A stretch of DNA of 35,297 nucleotides from Treponema sp. Lineage in GTDB: Bacteria; Spirochaetota; Spirochaetia; Treponematales; Breznakiellaceae. How positions within the stretch are numbered: the stretch's first letter is position 1; every line of letters begins with the position of its first letter. Location of the stretch: positions 1-35,297 of the forward strand of contig JAIRNP010000160.1 of assembly GCA_031258005.1 (NCBI GenBank), in the 5' to 3' direction. The notes under the pieces are model-generated. The model made no database searches, was not told the DNA's origin, and saw only the letters and a program-made list of their open reading frames with translations. Below are positions 23,718-33,258 of this stretch, one piece after another. The position numbers and the translations under genes were made by a program.

Positions 23718-25439
23718 ATGAAAAAGTTCAAGGTCAGGGATCTCGGTTTCAGGATTAGGCTCGTATATATGGTTATCATCCTGGGCGTGGTATCGTGCAA
23801 AAGCGCTTCTATACGGGAAGAAGCGGCGCCGCTGTCTGGGGGATCCCAGGATCGCCTTGTGGATCAGGGGGCAGTCCCTCAAGGGCCGGATTTCGCGGAA
23901 ACTCGGCCTCGGTCGCTGGTTCGAGACCAGCTTACGGTAACCTTTTCCCAGGGGGAATTGGAATTGGATTTCCGGAAGTCCTATCTGGCCTATGAAGCCC
24001 AGCTTTTCACCGGACTATATGAGGGTCTTTTTTCTTATCACCCGGTTACTATGGAACCGGTTCCTGGGCTTGCTGCCCAGTGGGAGGTTTCGGAGGATAA
24101 AACGCAGTGGACCTTTACGATCCGGGAGAATGCCAAATACTGGAACGGGGATAGGGTGAGGGCGGAAGATTTTCGGGCGGCCTGGATCTCCCTTTTGGAT
24201 CCTGCGGCGAATTCTCCCTATTCATCGTTGTTTGACATTATCCAGGGAGCCAGGGAATACCGGACAGGGCGGCTCCGGGACCCGCGACGGATCGGCATTA
24301 AGGCCGATGACGAGCGAACCCTGGTAGTGCAGCTCAATACCCCGGCATCGTTCTTTCCTAGTATGCTCTGCCATCATTCTTTTAGCCCTATTCATCCGTC
24401 TATGCTGAACCAAGCGGATTGGTCCCAGGTCCTCCCGATTTCTAATGGACCTTTTTATATTGAGGAACATAACCAGGATCGTATGGTGCTGGTTAAAAAC
24501 GAGGTATATTGGGGCGCTAAAAATGTATCCTTGAATAAGATCATTTTAAGGTTTACCGAAGATGGGGATGAAGCTACGGCTATGTGGAATTCCGGGGAAG
24601 CCCGGTGGATTTCCGGGGAGGTGAACCTGGAAACCCTTACGGACCGCAGCGGGATCATGGTCAATCCTATGTTTGCCACCCATTATTATTTTATTAGATC
24701 CGCAGAAAAGCCCTGGAACGATCACCGGATCCGGCGGGCCCTTTCCCTGGCGCTGCCCTGGGAGCAAATCCGGGAGGGACACATGCTTCCTGCGAAAACC
24801 CTCATCTACCCTATTCCCGGATATCCGCAAGTAAAAGGCTTGGATAGTACAGATATGGAAGAGGCTCAGCGGCTTTTGGCGGAAGCGGGGTTTCCCAAAG
24901 GGGTGGGCCTTCCGGATCTGGTTATCAAGCTGACCCCTTCTGCGGAGGCTTCCCGTATCGGGACCCTCATGGCTGGAGTCTGGATGGAAAAGCTCGGGGT
25001 TCCGGTAAAAATTACCGTGATTCCCTATAATCAATACTTTCAGTCGCTGAAACAAGACGACTACGAGGTGGGTTTTTCTACCTGGATTGGAGATTTTGCC
25101 GATCCCTATACCTTCCTCCAAATGTGGCGTAGAGATTCCAATCTGAATGATGCCCAGTACAATGATAGGGATTATGAAAACTTGATGGACAAGTCCATGA
25201 CCGAGGATGGGGAAAAACGCTGGGCCACCTTGGCAGAGGCGGAAAAGCTCCTCCTGGACCGGGGTACGGTGCTCCCCATTTCCTATAGTCCTGCTATAAA
25301 CATCGTCGATACGGATGAACTAGACGGGTGGTTTCCCAATGCCCTGGATATTCATCCCTTTAAGTACCTCTCCTTCAAGGCCTATAAGCCCTTACCCGGG
25401 GTAACCCAGGTACCGAGGCAGCGGAAGCTGCGGGGCTAG
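23718..25439 (+). CDS. oligopeptide ABC transporter substrate-binding lipoprotein
   Basis: Extracytoplasmic solute-binding protein of family 5 (OppA/DppA type), 573 residues. The N-terminus is a lipoprotein signal with lipobox VVSC (Cys27). The SBP_bac_5 body includes LYEGLFSYHPVTMEPVPGLA, then WTFTIRENAKYWNGDRVRAEDF and PWNDHRIRRALSLALPWEQI, with the usual C-terminal domain DYEVGFSTWIGDFADPYTFL. No permease or ATPase gene is next to it, so it is an orphan binding protein or serves a transporter elsewhere. It carries a long polar N-terminal linker (about 28-70). A possible TATAAT lies at 23629-23634. A hairpin follows the stop. Confidence 0.93.
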   Translation: MKKFKVRDLGFRIRLVYMVIILGVVSCKSASIREEAAPLSGGSQDRLVDQGAVPQGPDFAETRPRSLVRDQLTVTFSQGELELDFRKSYLAYEAQLFTGLYEGLFSYHPVTMEPVPGLAAQWEVSEDKTQWTFTIRENAKYWNGDRVRAEDFRAAWISLLDPAANSPYSSLFDIIQGAREYRTGRLRDPRRIGIKADDERTLVVQLNTPASFFPSMLCHHSFSPIHPSMLNQADWSQVLPISNGPFYIEEHNQDRMVLVKNEVYWGAKNVSLNKIILRFTEDGDEATAMWNSGEARWISGEVNLETLTDRSGIMVNPMFATHYYFIRSAEKPWNDHRIRRALSLALPWEQIREGHMLPAKTLIYPIPGYPQVKGLDSTDMEEAQRLLAEAGFPKGVGLPDLVIKLTPSAEASRIGTLMAGVWMEKLGVPVKITVIPYNQYFQSLKQDDYEVGFSTWIGDFADPYTFLQMWRRDSNLNDAQYNDRDYENLMDKSMTEDGEKRWATLAEAEKLLLDRGTVLPISYSPAINIVDTDELDGWFPNALDIHPFKYLSFKAYKPLPGVTQVPRQRKLRG

Positions 25440-25454
25440 GGGTCAGGTTTTGCA

Positions 25455-25472
25455 GAAGCCCTTTAGGGCTTC
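25455..25472 (+). terminator. possible weak terminator after the binding-protein gene
   Basis: GAAGCCC, loop TTTA, GGGCTTC, 15 bp after the stop codon. The stem is perfect, but no T-run follows on the plus strand (GATATGCTGGG), so efficient intrinsic termination is doubtful. Confidence 0.4.
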
Positions 25473-25580
25473 GATATGCTGGGAGAAAAAAACGTGTCGG
25501 TAGCTATAGGCTCCACCTTATTAACGAGATCGGTAAAGCCCTCCTCCTTACCCTTGTTGCAGGAAGGCTAAAAGTCGGAA

Positions 25581-25693
25581 CGTGAGTTCGACAGAGAGAA
25601 AAAAGTCCGCCGGACTTTAGTCCGCTATTACATAAATTTATTCGAATAATTCGCTAAAATGAGCGTTCATTCGCGGATTCCATCGAACTCACG
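25581..25693. repeat. 11-bp inverted repeat bounding a 113-bp segment
   Basis: CGTGAGTTCGA at 25581-25591 and its exact reverse complement at 25683-25693 bound an AT-rich segment that contains the terminator below. It could be a small non-autonomous element or a long cruciform. No clear target duplication is visible. The rest of 25440-25826 holds nothing else I can identify. Confidence 0.6.
25595..25618 (-). terminator. intrinsic terminator of the bactofilin-mtaB-transporter operon
   Basis: Read on the minus strand: AAAGTCC, loop GGC, GGACTTT, followed by further Ts and then CTCTCTGT. This is a standard stem plus T-run, about 210 bp after the transporter stop codon. Confidence 0.7.
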
Positions 25694-25826
25694 GTACTTA
25701 GCGCTATAAGGCCGGGGTGGATCGGGATACAATTTCGCCAAACCATGAGAGCACAGGCAGCTGATAGTTCTCCCTCTTTTCGGCTGGAATACGTATGAGG
25801 CAACAGCAATTTCGCAGCCCCAACGG

Positions 25827-26795
25827 TTAGCTTGCAAGTCTATTCTTTTCGTTCAGCTTCTTCAAGATAGCTGCATCTATTGCAAGCACCGGTAATTCAA
25901 TTAAAGGACCCATTACCAATACCAATGATATTATAGGCTGTAAAGGAAATGTTATGGTTGCTATGGCCAATGAAACGGGTGAATTCCGTGCCGATGTGGT
26001 AAATATGAGAGGGATAATATTGTTAAACGGCAGTTTTAATACCCTCCCCGTGAAAAATGAACAGAAGAAAATAACCACAAAGAAAACTAATAAGGGAGGT
26101 AATAATCTAACAAATACTATCGTATTTCCCAGCAATAAGGCCCCTTGAGATGCAAACATTGCAATTATGGCGAGACAAAGTAATATAAATTGAATATCAT
26201 CAGATTTCTTTTGAATTTTTGCAAGGCTTTTATGCAGGTTATTTTTTTTTGCAACAGCCTTTACTACGTTTGCAGAGATAAGGGGGACAATTAAAACAAA
26301 TAAAATACTATGCATAATTGTACTAACCTCAAAGGAAACTGCTGTTCCCATAAACAGTAATAAATATACTGGTAATAAACCAATCTGCAAAATCAGATTT
26401 AACGGGAGAATTGAAGCGCCCAACGGGACATTGCCCTGTGCAATGCCGGTGAAAATCAAATACCAGTCCGTACATGGAGTAACCATTAACATGATAAATC
26501 CTATTTGCAAGTCAATCTGTCCGGCAAGAAATATTCTAGAAAGCGCATATATAAATAAAGGAGTTAAAACAAAATTTAATACTAATGCGGTAACAGAAAA
26601 ACGCAATTCGGAAAATGATTTCGTAATTTCCCTTATTTCAACATTCAGAAAAAGGAAAAACAACATAAACATCAGAAATATCTCGATGAATTTTCCTGAA
26701 TACTGCTCAAGAGAAGGGCTTAATTCTCCAACCACAACTCCGATTAAAGCCGAAAGAATGATAAAAACCGGCTGTAACCTGGAAAAAATACTCAT
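25827..26795 (-). CDS. ACR3/bile-acid-symporter-type membrane transporter
   Basis: 322 residues with about 9-10 hydrophobic spans, of the bile acid:Na+ symporter/ACR3 superfamily. Typical tracts are MLMVTPCTDWYLIFTGIAQG (about 103-122), the Cys region linked to metalloid transport in ACR3, then GNVPLGASILPLNLILQIGL and TTSARNSPVSLAIATITFP. Arsenite export is possible but not proved; no arsR, arsC or arsA is adjacent. The gene is clearly more AT-rich than its neighbours, suggesting acquisition. Even so, its ATG overlaps the mtaB stop by 4 bp (ATGA), so it is translationally coupled. Confidence 0.82.
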   Translation of the reverse strand: MSIFSRLQPVFIILSALIGVVVGELSPSLEQYSGKFIEIFLMFMLFFLFLNVEIREITKSFSELRFSVTALVLNFVLTPLFIYALSRIFLAGQIDLQIGFIMLMVTPCTDWYLIFTGIAQGNVPLGASILPLNLILQIGLLPVYLLLFMGTAVSFEVSTIMHSILFVLIVPLISANVVKAVAKKNNLHKSLAKIQKKSDDIQFILLCLAIIAMFASQGALLLGNTIVFVRLLPPLLVFFVVIFFCSFFTGRVLKLPFNNIIPLIFTTSARNSPVSLAIATITFPLQPIISLVLVMGPLIELPVLAIDAAILKKLNEKNRLAS

Positions 26796-28249
26796 ACATG
26801 CATGCCTTTTTCAACGTTTCGAGACGCATCCTTTAGGTACTCCCCTAAGGCGTCAAACCGGGAAAATTCCTTTTCCCTATCAGGCAGCTTGCAGATCCTG
26901 CACCGGATAGTGCTGCCCCAGGAAGGGGGCGCTTCATCGGGAAAGGACACGAGCAGTTTAAGATAATTATCCGATACCGCAGCCGCAAAGGGAGGATTGA
27001 ATTGCTTGGATGCCTCCAGGATCGCTTCTACTTCCCGTCCCTGCCAACGGCGGCTATAGGCCTTTCGTCCCGCACGGCCTAGGCCCTCAAGCTGCGCTAC
27101 CCGCAGGACCGCGTTTCTTTCACTCACCGCCCCCGGATAGGTATATGCCGCAGTACCCGGCCGGGGGGAATAGGGAAAGGCATGGATCCAGGCAAAACCG
27201 CTCCGCTCACAGAGGGCATAGGTCTCTTCAAAGGCTTCCTCGGTTTCACCGGGAAACCCCGTAATAATATCGCACCCAAGAAAGGGGTCGTCTTTTACCG
27301 CCCGTAAGCGGCGTATCCCCTTTTCCACATCCTCCGGGGTATACCTGCGGCCCATCCGCTCCAGGATCCGGGGACTGCCTGACTGGAGGGAAAGATGAAA
27401 ATGGGGCCGAATCCGGGGAGACCTCAGAACCGCAAGCAGATCCTCGGTGATCCCTTCCGGTTCAAGGGAAGAGAGGCGTAACCGGATACGTTCGGTTCCT
27501 GCAAGGAGATACCGCAAGAGTGCACCCAGATGCAGGGCCCCTTCCCGGTGTACACCGGTATCCCGATATTGGGTGATGTTTACCCCGGTTAACACCGCCT
27601 CTCCATACCCTTTGGCTTCCAAGGCTTGTAACGTAGCGCGGATATGGTCCGCTTCACGGCTTACACTCTTTCCTCGGGCAAGCCGTACCCGGCAATACGA
27701 ACAATGATTATCACAGCCGTCTTGGATCTTCACCGAGGCCCGAGCATGGCGGGAAAAATCCCCGGGAATAAATCGGAATCGCTCAGTGGCAGCAGCCTTG
27801 GAAGCCTCCTTTTCCCGAAGCCATTGGGAGAGCGAAACCAGGGCCGCCTCTTCCGGCATGGTTTTCGCAAGAAATTCCGGCAGATCCAAGAACAGGCTCT
27901 TCGTATCCCCGGATACCACCACCAGCCGGTTTGCAGCTAAACCATCAGAACCACCTTCCCTTCCCAGGGCATCCAGGGCCTCTCTCGCCACCTGGGCATA
28001 ACAGCCGGTTACCATAAGCACCGCCTGGGGATGATCCCGCAGGGCTTTTCGAATGACTCGCCGGGCCTTTTGTTCAGCCTTGGAAGTTACCGTGCAGGTA
28101 TTAAACACGAGGATATCCGCACCCGGTTCCCCTGCGGCTCCATCCCACGGCAACACGCTAAAACCCTGCACCCTGAACGCATGGGCGATAGCTTCGCTCT
28201 CAAGCTGATTGACCTTGCAACCCAGGGTATATAAGGAGACGGAAACCAT
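26792..28249 (-). CDS. mtaB: tRNA t6A37 methylthiotransferase MtaB
   Basis: Radical-SAM enzyme that converts t6A37 to ms2t6A37 in tRNA. The 485-residue protein has an N-terminal MTTase domain with three cluster cysteines: TLGCKVNQLES, FNTCTVTSKAEQKARR and VTGCYAQVAREAL. The radical-SAM motif follows (GCDNHCSYCRVRLARG, CX3CX2C), then GVNITQYRD and SLQSGSPRILERMGRRYT. A TRAM-like region ends the protein. The start is 4 bp after the TPR gene stop. It works on the same tRNA position as TcdA, which is encoded elsewhere in this window. Confidence 0.94.
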   Translation of the reverse strand: MVSVSLYTLGCKVNQLESEAIAHAFRVQGFSVLPWDGAAGEPGADILVFNTCTVTSKAEQKARRVIRKALRDHPQAVLMVTGCYAQVAREALDALGREGGSDGLAANRLVVVSGDTKSLFLDLPEFLAKTMPEEAALVSLSQWLREKEASKAAATERFRFIPGDFSRHARASVKIQDGCDNHCSYCRVRLARGKSVSREADHIRATLQALEAKGYGEAVLTGVNITQYRDTGVHREGALHLGALLRYLLAGTERIRLRLSSLEPEGITEDLLAVLRSPRIRPHFHLSLQSGSPRILERMGRRYTPEDVEKGIRRLRAVKDDPFLGCDIITGFPGETEEAFEETYALCERSGFAWIHAFPYSPRPGTAAYTYPGAVSERNAVLRVAQLEGLGRAGRKAYSRRWQGREVEAILEASKQFNPPFAAAVSDNYLKLLVSFPDEAPPSWGSTIRCRICKLPDREKEFSRFDALGEYLKDASRNVEKGMHV

Positions 28250-28253
28250 AGGC

Positions 28254-28907
28254 TTATCGAGCGCCTAAAGCCTGGCGGGCCCGATTCAACCCTCGGCGGG
28301 CATCCCCGAGTTGGGCATTGAGGGACAGGGCCCGTTCATAGGCGATAATCGCTTCTGATAAATCCCCGGCATTTTCCCGGGCATAGGCCAGTCTGGTCCA
28401 CCAGTTTGCATTTCCCGGCTGCCAATGCACCGCGGTGGAGAGGGCAATATCCGCATGGCGAAAGCGGCCAAGGCGGATATAGATCTCGCCGATAAAATAG
28501 TACACCGTTTCGATCCGGGTTCCTTCTGGGGCAAAGTTGATATATTCCTGAAAATACTGCAAGGCTTCCCGATTCCGGCCTTCATAATAGCTGATTTCTC
28601 CGAGAATTTCGATGACCCGAGGATCATAGCGACTGAGATTCCGGCCTACCAGGGCGTAGGGCAGGGCATCTTCGTACCGGTTGAGCCGTATCAGACTCCA
28701 GCAGAGCACCACATGAGCATCCAGGTTATAAGGATTTACCGCGATTTCATCCATACAAATGGAAACTGCCTGTTCGTAGTTACCATTTCGATATTCCACC
28801 AAGGCATCAGGCCGTTGTGCAAAGCCAAATCCCCAGGGAATCAGCAACAGTATAAACCCTAAACAAATACGCTTATGAGATGGGTACATTTCCTGATTTT
28901 TTTTCAT
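28254..28907 (-). CDS. exported TPR-repeat protein
   Basis: About 217 residues from the ATG at 28907, chosen because it gives a basic start (MKKNQ) and a signal peptide ending GFGFAQ; the track start at 28952 adds 15 residues inside the bactofilin gene. The mature part consists of TPR-type helical repeats (GNYEQAVSICMDEIAVNPYN, GRNREALQYFQEYINFAPEG, GDLSEAIIAYERALSLNAQL). It probably acts as a periplasmic scaffold. It overlaps the bactofilin gene by 35 bp and leads into mtaB. Function beyond protein binding is unknown. Confidence 0.8.
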   Translation of the reverse strand: MKKNQEMYPSHKRICLGFILLLIPWGFGFAQRPDALVEYRNGNYEQAVSICMDEIAVNPYNLDAHVVLCWSLIRLNRYEDALPYALVGRNLSRYDPRVIEILGEISYYEGRNREALQYFQEYINFAPEGTRIETVYYFIGEIYIRLGRFRHADIALSTAVHWQPGNANWWTRLAYARENAGDLSEAIIAYERALSLNAQLGDARRGLNRARQALGAR

Positions 28908-29250
28908 GCATAGTACAGTAGCCATTAAAATGGCACCCTGCCTCCAGTGCAATCTCCTGGGTGGTGATGTTCCCCTGAAGCCTTCCTGAGGGACTTATTT
29001 CTATCTTATCCGCGGCGGTAATATTTCCATTGACTAAACCTCGGATGATCACCTGCGGGGCGTTAATATGAGCATCCACCACGCCCTCCTTATCGATCAA
29101 AAGGAGTCCACTGGCAACGATTTCACCCCGTACCTTACCCCGGATAAGAAAGGGCTTTTCAAAGCTCAGGGTCCCTGAGAAATCAATGTCTGAAGATAAA
29201 ATAGTATCGAAATCTTCATCCTCTAACGTATCACTATGCAAATCGATCAT
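28873..29250 (-). CDS. bactofilin (polymer-forming cytoskeletal protein)
   Basis: 125 residues with the bactofilin right-handed beta-helix pattern from about residue 20 to 110: FSGTLSFEKPFLIRGKVRGE, VVDAHINAPQVIIRGLVNGN and GRLQGNITTQEIALEAGCHF. Bactofilins self-assemble into filaments without nucleotide and help set cell shape or anchor envelope enzymes; in spirochaetes a link to helical shape is plausible. A strong GGAGG precedes the ATG. It heads the operon with the TPR protein, mtaB and the transporter. Confidence 0.88.
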   Translation of the reverse strand: MIDLHSDTLEDEDFDTILSSDIDFSGTLSFEKPFLIRGKVRGEIVASGLLLIDKEGVVDAHINAPQVIIRGLVNGNITAADKIEISPSGRLQGNITTQEIALEAGCHFNGYCTMHEKKSGNVPIS

Positions 29251-29343
29251 TACTAGGCCTCCATGAAATGCTTCTCATACAACAAGTTCGATATAGTACC
29301 GGTGAAGCACATAGGGGAGCTTGGGAGAAACCTCTTTATGCTG

Positions 29344-29376
29344 TAACCATGCACCCATTTTTGGGTATAATGGTTA
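29344..29376. terminator. hairpin between the oad operon and the bactofilin gene
   Basis: TAACCAT and ATGGTTA pair as outer arms, with CCCA/TGGG as an inner stem around TTTT. It lies 56 bp past the oadB stop on the minus strand. No T-run follows in that direction, so termination is uncertain. Confidence 0.4.
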
Positions 29377-29431
29377 AAGTATAAAGAAGAAAGGGTAAAG
29401 ACCCCTCACTCCCCGAAGTGCAGAGCAATCT

Positions 29432-30793
29432 TTAGCCGCCGTAGACGGCAATCATAACCCCCGCGGCTATGGCGGTTCCGATCACCCCCGCAACATTCGG
29501 CCCCATGGCGTGCATGAGGAGGAAATTTCCCGGATCCTCCTCAAGGCCCACCTTATTGGAAACCCGGGAGGCCATAGGTACTGCGGAAACCCCGGCGGAC
29601 CCAATGAGGGGATTGATCTTCTCTTTGAGGAACAGGTTCATGAACTTGGCCACCAAAACCCCGGTAGCCGTGGCAATGGCAAAGGCCACCAAGCCCATAA
29701 CTACAATGATCAGGGACGAAGAATTGAGGAATTTTTCCGGGGTCATCTGGCTCCCCACGCCCAGAGACAGGAAGATAGACACGATGTTCATCAGTTCGTT
29801 CTGGAGGGTCTTGCTGAGCCGTTCCACCACACCGCACATCCTGATGAAGTTACCGAACATGAGACAGCCGATAAGCGGCGCCGCAGAGGGGATGAGCAAA
29901 ATAGCCAGAACAAAGACCACCATGGGGAAAAAGATCTTTTCCACATTGGAAACAGGCCTGAGCTGTTTCATTCTAATGAGCCGTTCCTGCTTGGTGGTTA
30001 AGGCTCGCATGATGGGGGGCTGGATGATGGGCACCAGGGCCATGTAGGAATAGGCCGCTACTGCCACGGTAGCCAAGAGGTGGGGCGCAAGTTGGGCGGC
30101 GATGTAGATCGTAGTAGGCCCGTCTGCGCCGCCGATGATGGCCACTGAACAGGCTTCCTTGAGGTTAAAGTTCACCCCAGGGATGAAGTTGGCCAGACTG
30201 ATACCGAACAGGGTACCGAACACCCCAAACTGGGCCGAGGCTCCGAGGATCGCCGTCTTGGGATTGGCGATAAGGGGACCAAAGTCAGTCATGGCTCCGA
30301 TACCCATGAAGATGATCAGGGGAAAGAATTCGTTCCCCACCCCGGTCTCATAGATAATATGGAGGAACCCGTGAGGAGGATCCCCCATCCCTGCAAAGGG
30401 AATGTTCACGAAGATGGTCCCAAACCCAATGGGGATGAGGAGCAGCGGTTCAAAGCCCTTTACCGCACCCAGATACACGATGAGGAAACCTACCGCCACC
30501 ATAAGGAATTCCTGCCAGCCGAAGATGGTGATAGGATCTCCTGCGGGAGTCGCTTTTTGGACCGTATCGGTGATAAAGGCAAAGAGTCCCGTGGTTTCCG
30601 CAATATTCCGGGCAAAACTGCCAAAGGAAATGTTGGGAATATTCTCGCTTCCCGGGATATGATACGCTCCGGAATTTTCCTTCCCTGATGTCTGGGCCAA
30701 GGCCCGGGGCATAAAGGAAAACACCACGGATCCCGCCACCAAAACAAGGCATATTTTTGTAACCCATACCGGGTCCTTTTTATGGTTGCGCAT
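29432..30793 (-). CDS. oadB: oxaloacetate decarboxylase beta subunit (Na+ pump)
   Basis: Membrane subunit that decarboxylates carboxybiotin and exports Na+. The 453-residue protein has family motifs [39 protein letters not shown] (with the key Asp), [16 protein letters not shown] and [19 protein letters not shown]. The N-terminus is longer than in many homologues and begins with a signal-like hydrophobic stretch ([20 protein letters not shown]). It follows oadA by 11 bp with AGGAT as the ribosome-binding site. Related methylmalonyl-CoA or glutaconyl-CoA decarboxylase beta subunits are excluded mainly by the partner alpha subunit. Confidence 0.94.
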   Translation of the reverse strand: MRNHKKDPVWVTKICLVLVAGSVVFSFMPRALAQTSGKENSGAYHIPGSENIPNISFGSFARNIAETTGLFAFITDTVQKATPAGDPITIFGWQEFLMVAVGFLIVYLGAVKGFEPLLLIPIGFGTIFVNIPFAGMGDPPHGFLHIIYETGVGNEFFPLIIFMGIGAMTDFGPLIANPKTAILGASAQFGVFGTLFGISLANFIPGVNFNLKEACSVAIIGGADGPTTIYIAAQLAPHLLATVAVAAYSYMALVPIIQPPIMRALTTKQERLIRMKQLRPVSNVEKIFFPMVVFVLAILLIPSAAPLIGCLMFGNFIRMCGVVERLSKTLQNELMNIVSIFLSLGVGSQMTPEKFLNSSSLIIVVMGLVAFAIATATGVLVAKFMNLFLKEKINPLIGSAGVSAVPMASRVSNKVGLEEDPGNFLLMHAMGPNVAGVIGTAIAAGVMIAVYGG

Positions 30794-30804
30794 GTATGCT
30801 AATC

Positions 30805-32583
30805 CTATTGAATCTCAGCGACGGGCTGCTGGGAAGCTACCTGGGTTCCCGTAGGAACCAGGAAGTGAATCTTTCCCGGGGTAGTAGCCTTAATCTCCAG
30901 TTCCATCTTCATCGACTCAATGATGATGACCGTGGTACCGGAAGTTACCGGGGTTCCTTCACCCACTACATAACGGATGATGGTACCTGCCACAGGCGCC
31001 GGGATCACCGTACCCCCTCCAGAAGGCGGAGGGGCTGCAGGAGCAGGGCTACTTGCAGGAACCGAAACCGGGGTACCGGGAGATACCCCTACACCGGCAA
31101 GGGAAACCACCACCGTATAGTCTGCGCCGTTCACGTTGACCACGTATGTAGCCGGTTGATTCGAAGGGGCAGCGGCGGGAACTGCTGCCGGAGCCGGGGG
31201 TGGAGCTGCCGCTTCCGCGGTAAACTTCACCGGCCCCTGGGACCGTTTCTTGAAGAAGTCTGGAGCAACCTTGGGGAACATGGCGTAGGTGAGCACATCT
31301 TCTACGGTAACCTGGTCGGTTCCCAGTACCTTTTTAGTCTCTCCTTCGAGTTTTTCATATTCCTGGGGAATATCATCCGCGGGCCGATGGGTGATCTCCT
31401 TTTCGAGTTTGAGCGCCTCCAGGGCTTTTTTTACGGCTTCAGGATTTTTGGGAGCCGGACATGCGCCGTATTTACCTGCCAAGAGGTCTATGGATTCACC
31501 GGTGAGTTTATTGTACCGGCCAAAGAGGACGTTGAAGACCGCCTGGGTTCCCACGATCTGGCTTGAAGGAGTAACCAGCGGGGGATAGCCAAAGTCCTTC
31601 TGCACTACCGCGATTTCCTTGAGGACCGCATCGATCTTATCGGAAGCGCCTTGTTCCTTTAATTGCCCCTCCAGGTTAGAGAGCATCCCACCCGGAACCT
31701 GGGACACCAGGATCCGGGTATCGGCTCCCAGGAAACTGGACTCGAACTTCTTGTAATGCTTCCGAACCTCCCGGAAATACGCGGCAATTTCTAAAAGCAG
31801 CTTGATATCCAAGCCCGTGTCGTAGGGAGTCCCTTTGAATATCTCCACCATGGTTTCGGTGGGGCTATGGCTCGTACCCATGGCCAGGGAGGAAATAACC
31901 GTATCCAGAATATCCGCCCCTGCCTCGGCACACTTGACTAAGGTTGCCACGGACATACCCGTGGTCGCGTGAGAGTGGATTTCTATGGGAATATCCACCG
32001 CTTTTTTGAGGGCCTTCACCAAGTTATAGCCTTCATAGGGCTTTAAAAGACCCGACATATCCTTGATACACAAGGAATCCGCGCCCACCGCGGCGTATTC
32101 TTTGGCCAGTTCTACATATTTTTCAATCGTATGAAAGGGAGTCGTGGCATAGGAAATCGCCGCCTGAATATGCTTGCCGGTTTTCTTGGCTGCGTTGGTG
32201 GCGGCCTTGAAATTCCGCGGATCGTTTAAGGCGTCAAATATTCGGAACACATCCACCCCGTCTTTTGCCGCGGTCTCTACGAACTTAGCCACCACATCGT
32301 CTGCATAATGCCGGTACCCCAGAAGGTTTTGCCCTCGCAGGAGCATCATGATCTTGGTGTTGGGTAAGGCTGCCTTAAGCTTCTTGAGCCGTTCCCAAGG
32401 GTCTTCGTTCAAGAACCGAATCGCCGAGTCAAAAGTCGCTCCTCCCCAGGCTTCCAGCGCCCAATAGCCGACCCGGTCTAATTTATCGGCAATAGGAAGC
32501 ATATCACTCGTAACCATACGCGTAGCGAACAGGGATTGGTGGGCATCCCGCAATACCAGATCGGTAAGTTTAACCGTAGCCAT
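30805..32583 (-). CDS. oadA: oxaloacetate decarboxylase alpha subunit (biotin carboxyltransferase)
   Basis: Cytoplasmic subunit that transfers CO2 from oxaloacetate to biotin. The 592-residue protein has the carboxyltransferase domain (about 1-460) with [27 protein letters not shown] and [20 protein letters not shown], typical of OadA/PycB. A Pro/Ala-rich linker follows (about 465-520). The C-terminal biotin domain carries the lysine in [11 protein letters not shown]. It is preceded by AAGGAG. The order oadG-oadA-oadB matches known Na+-pump operons and points to fermentation of oxaloacetate/citrate or pyruvate-linked metabolism. Confidence 0.96.
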   Translation of the reverse strand: MATVKLTDLVLRDAHQSLFATRMVTSDMLPIADKLDRVGYWALEAWGGATFDSAIRFLNEDPWERLKKLKAALPNTKIMMLLRGQNLLGYRHYADDVVAKFVETAAKDGVDVFRIFDALNDPRNFKAATNAAKKTGKHIQAAISYATTPFHTIEKYVELAKEYAAVGADSLCIKDMSGLLKPYEGYNLVKALKKAVDIPIEIHSHATTGMSVATLVKCAEAGADILDTVISSLAMGTSHSPTETMVEIFKGTPYDTGLDIKLLLEIAAYFREVRKHYKKFESSFLGADTRILVSQVPGGMLSNLEGQLKEQGASDKIDAVLKEIAVVQKDFGYPPLVTPSSQIVGTQAVFNVLFGRYNKLTGESIDLLAGKYGACPAPKNPEAVKKALEALKLEKEITHRPADDIPQEYEKLEGETKKVLGTDQVTVEDVLTYAMFPKVAPDFFKKRSQGPVKFTAEAAAPPPAPAAVPAAAPSNQPATYVVNVNGADYTVVVSLAGVGVSPGTPVSVPASSPAPAAPPPSGGGTVIPAPVAGTIIRYVVGEGTPVTSGTTVIIIESMKMELEIKATTPGKIHFLVPTGTQVASQQPVAEIQ

Positions 32584-32610
32584 TTTTAAACTCCTTGTGT
32601 AGAAAAAAAA

Positions 32611-32874
32611 TTAAGAATAAGTCTTGCGATATTCAGCAACTGCAGCGGTGATAACCGCAGTTATCACCTCATCGTTACGGGTGCGGCTTACCATAGGAAC
32701 GGGAGAGGCAACGCTTACCGGGGCCTGCTGGACATCCCTATCCCAACCCAGGGCATGGATTACCTTCCCCAGGGTACTGATACAGATAATCATAATAACC
32801 AAGAATCCAAACACGATTCCCATGCCTAATAGGGTAAGGACCCCGCTTTGCTCTAACATGACCGTTATCGTCAT
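32611..32874 (-). CDS. oadG: oxaloacetate decarboxylase gamma subunit
   Basis: Small membrane subunit (87 residues) that joins alpha to beta. It has one transmembrane helix (about 14-36, LTLLGMGIVFGFLVIMIICI), a linker, and a C-terminal segment of type VITAVITAAVAEYRK, typical of OadG. It lacks the usual His-rich zinc tail. A strong GAGGGAGG precedes the ATG. It is the first gene of the operon. Confidence 0.88.
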   Translation of the reverse strand: MTITVMLEQSGVLTLLGMGIVFGFLVIMIICISTLGKVIHALGWDRDVQQAPVSVASPVPMVSRTRNDEVITAVITAAVAEYRKTYS

Positions 32875-32885
32875 AAAACCTCCCT

Positions 32886-32992
32886 CGGTACCGGCAATCT
32901 TCAGGTACCGCCGAAAATCTCATATTAGTATGCTCTATAACGAGCTACCAGTATCTTTTACTATGATACTAGAAATATCTCGATAAATGCAA
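32886..32992 (-). promoter_or_regulatory. oad operon promoter, operator-like palindrome and leader hairpin
   Basis: On the minus strand TTGCAT (32987-32992), an 18-bp spacer and TATCAT (32963-32968) form a fair sigma-70 promoter. An inverted repeat (CCAGTATC and GATACTAG, one mismatch) at 32948-32972 overlaps the -10 box, as expected for a repressor site. In the leader, CGGTACC (32886-32892) and GGTACCG (32904-32910) form a stem directly before the ribosome-binding site. Regulation by metabolite or repressor is inferred. Confidence 0.5.
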
Positions 32993-33036
32993 GGGACTAT
33001 TGCCTCATAAATAACCTAGCAGAAAAGGGGCGGTTG

Positions 33037-33134
33037 GATAAACGCCGCATTGGGCGTTTATCTTCGGAGTTTTGCTTTGCAAAGCTCCAGCCGGTGCATG
33101 CGGGGCAGCCGAAATCAGGCCGCTGGGGCCTGAT
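33037..33134. repeat. cluster of three hairpins
   Basis: Three successive stems: GATAAACGCC/GGCGTTTATC (33037-33062), GGAGTTTTGC/GCAAAGCTCC (33066-33088, one G-T pair) and ATCAGGCC/GGCCTGAT (33114-33134). They lie between the oad promoter and a transposase remnant, with no gene. They could be a structured small RNA or an intergenic repeat family. Confidence 0.6.
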
Positions 33135-33258
33135 CACCTCCCTGATAGGGGGCGTTTCCACTGCAACCCTTTTCACGGTTTAGCTTCAAGAGCTTTTCCT
33201 TCGCCTCCTTCTGCGCCTTTGCGGTTTGAACACCTTCAACAGAGCGGTTGAAACACCT

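Noticed and set aside
25581-25693. Integron attC site
   Set aside because: The arms lack the RYYYAAC/GTTRRRY core sites and no integrase or cassette is near.
30796-31566. 256-aa plus-strand ORF opposite oadA
   Set aside because: Arg/Gly/Ser-rich antisense shadow of the oadA linker and biotin domain; no domain or ribosome-binding site.
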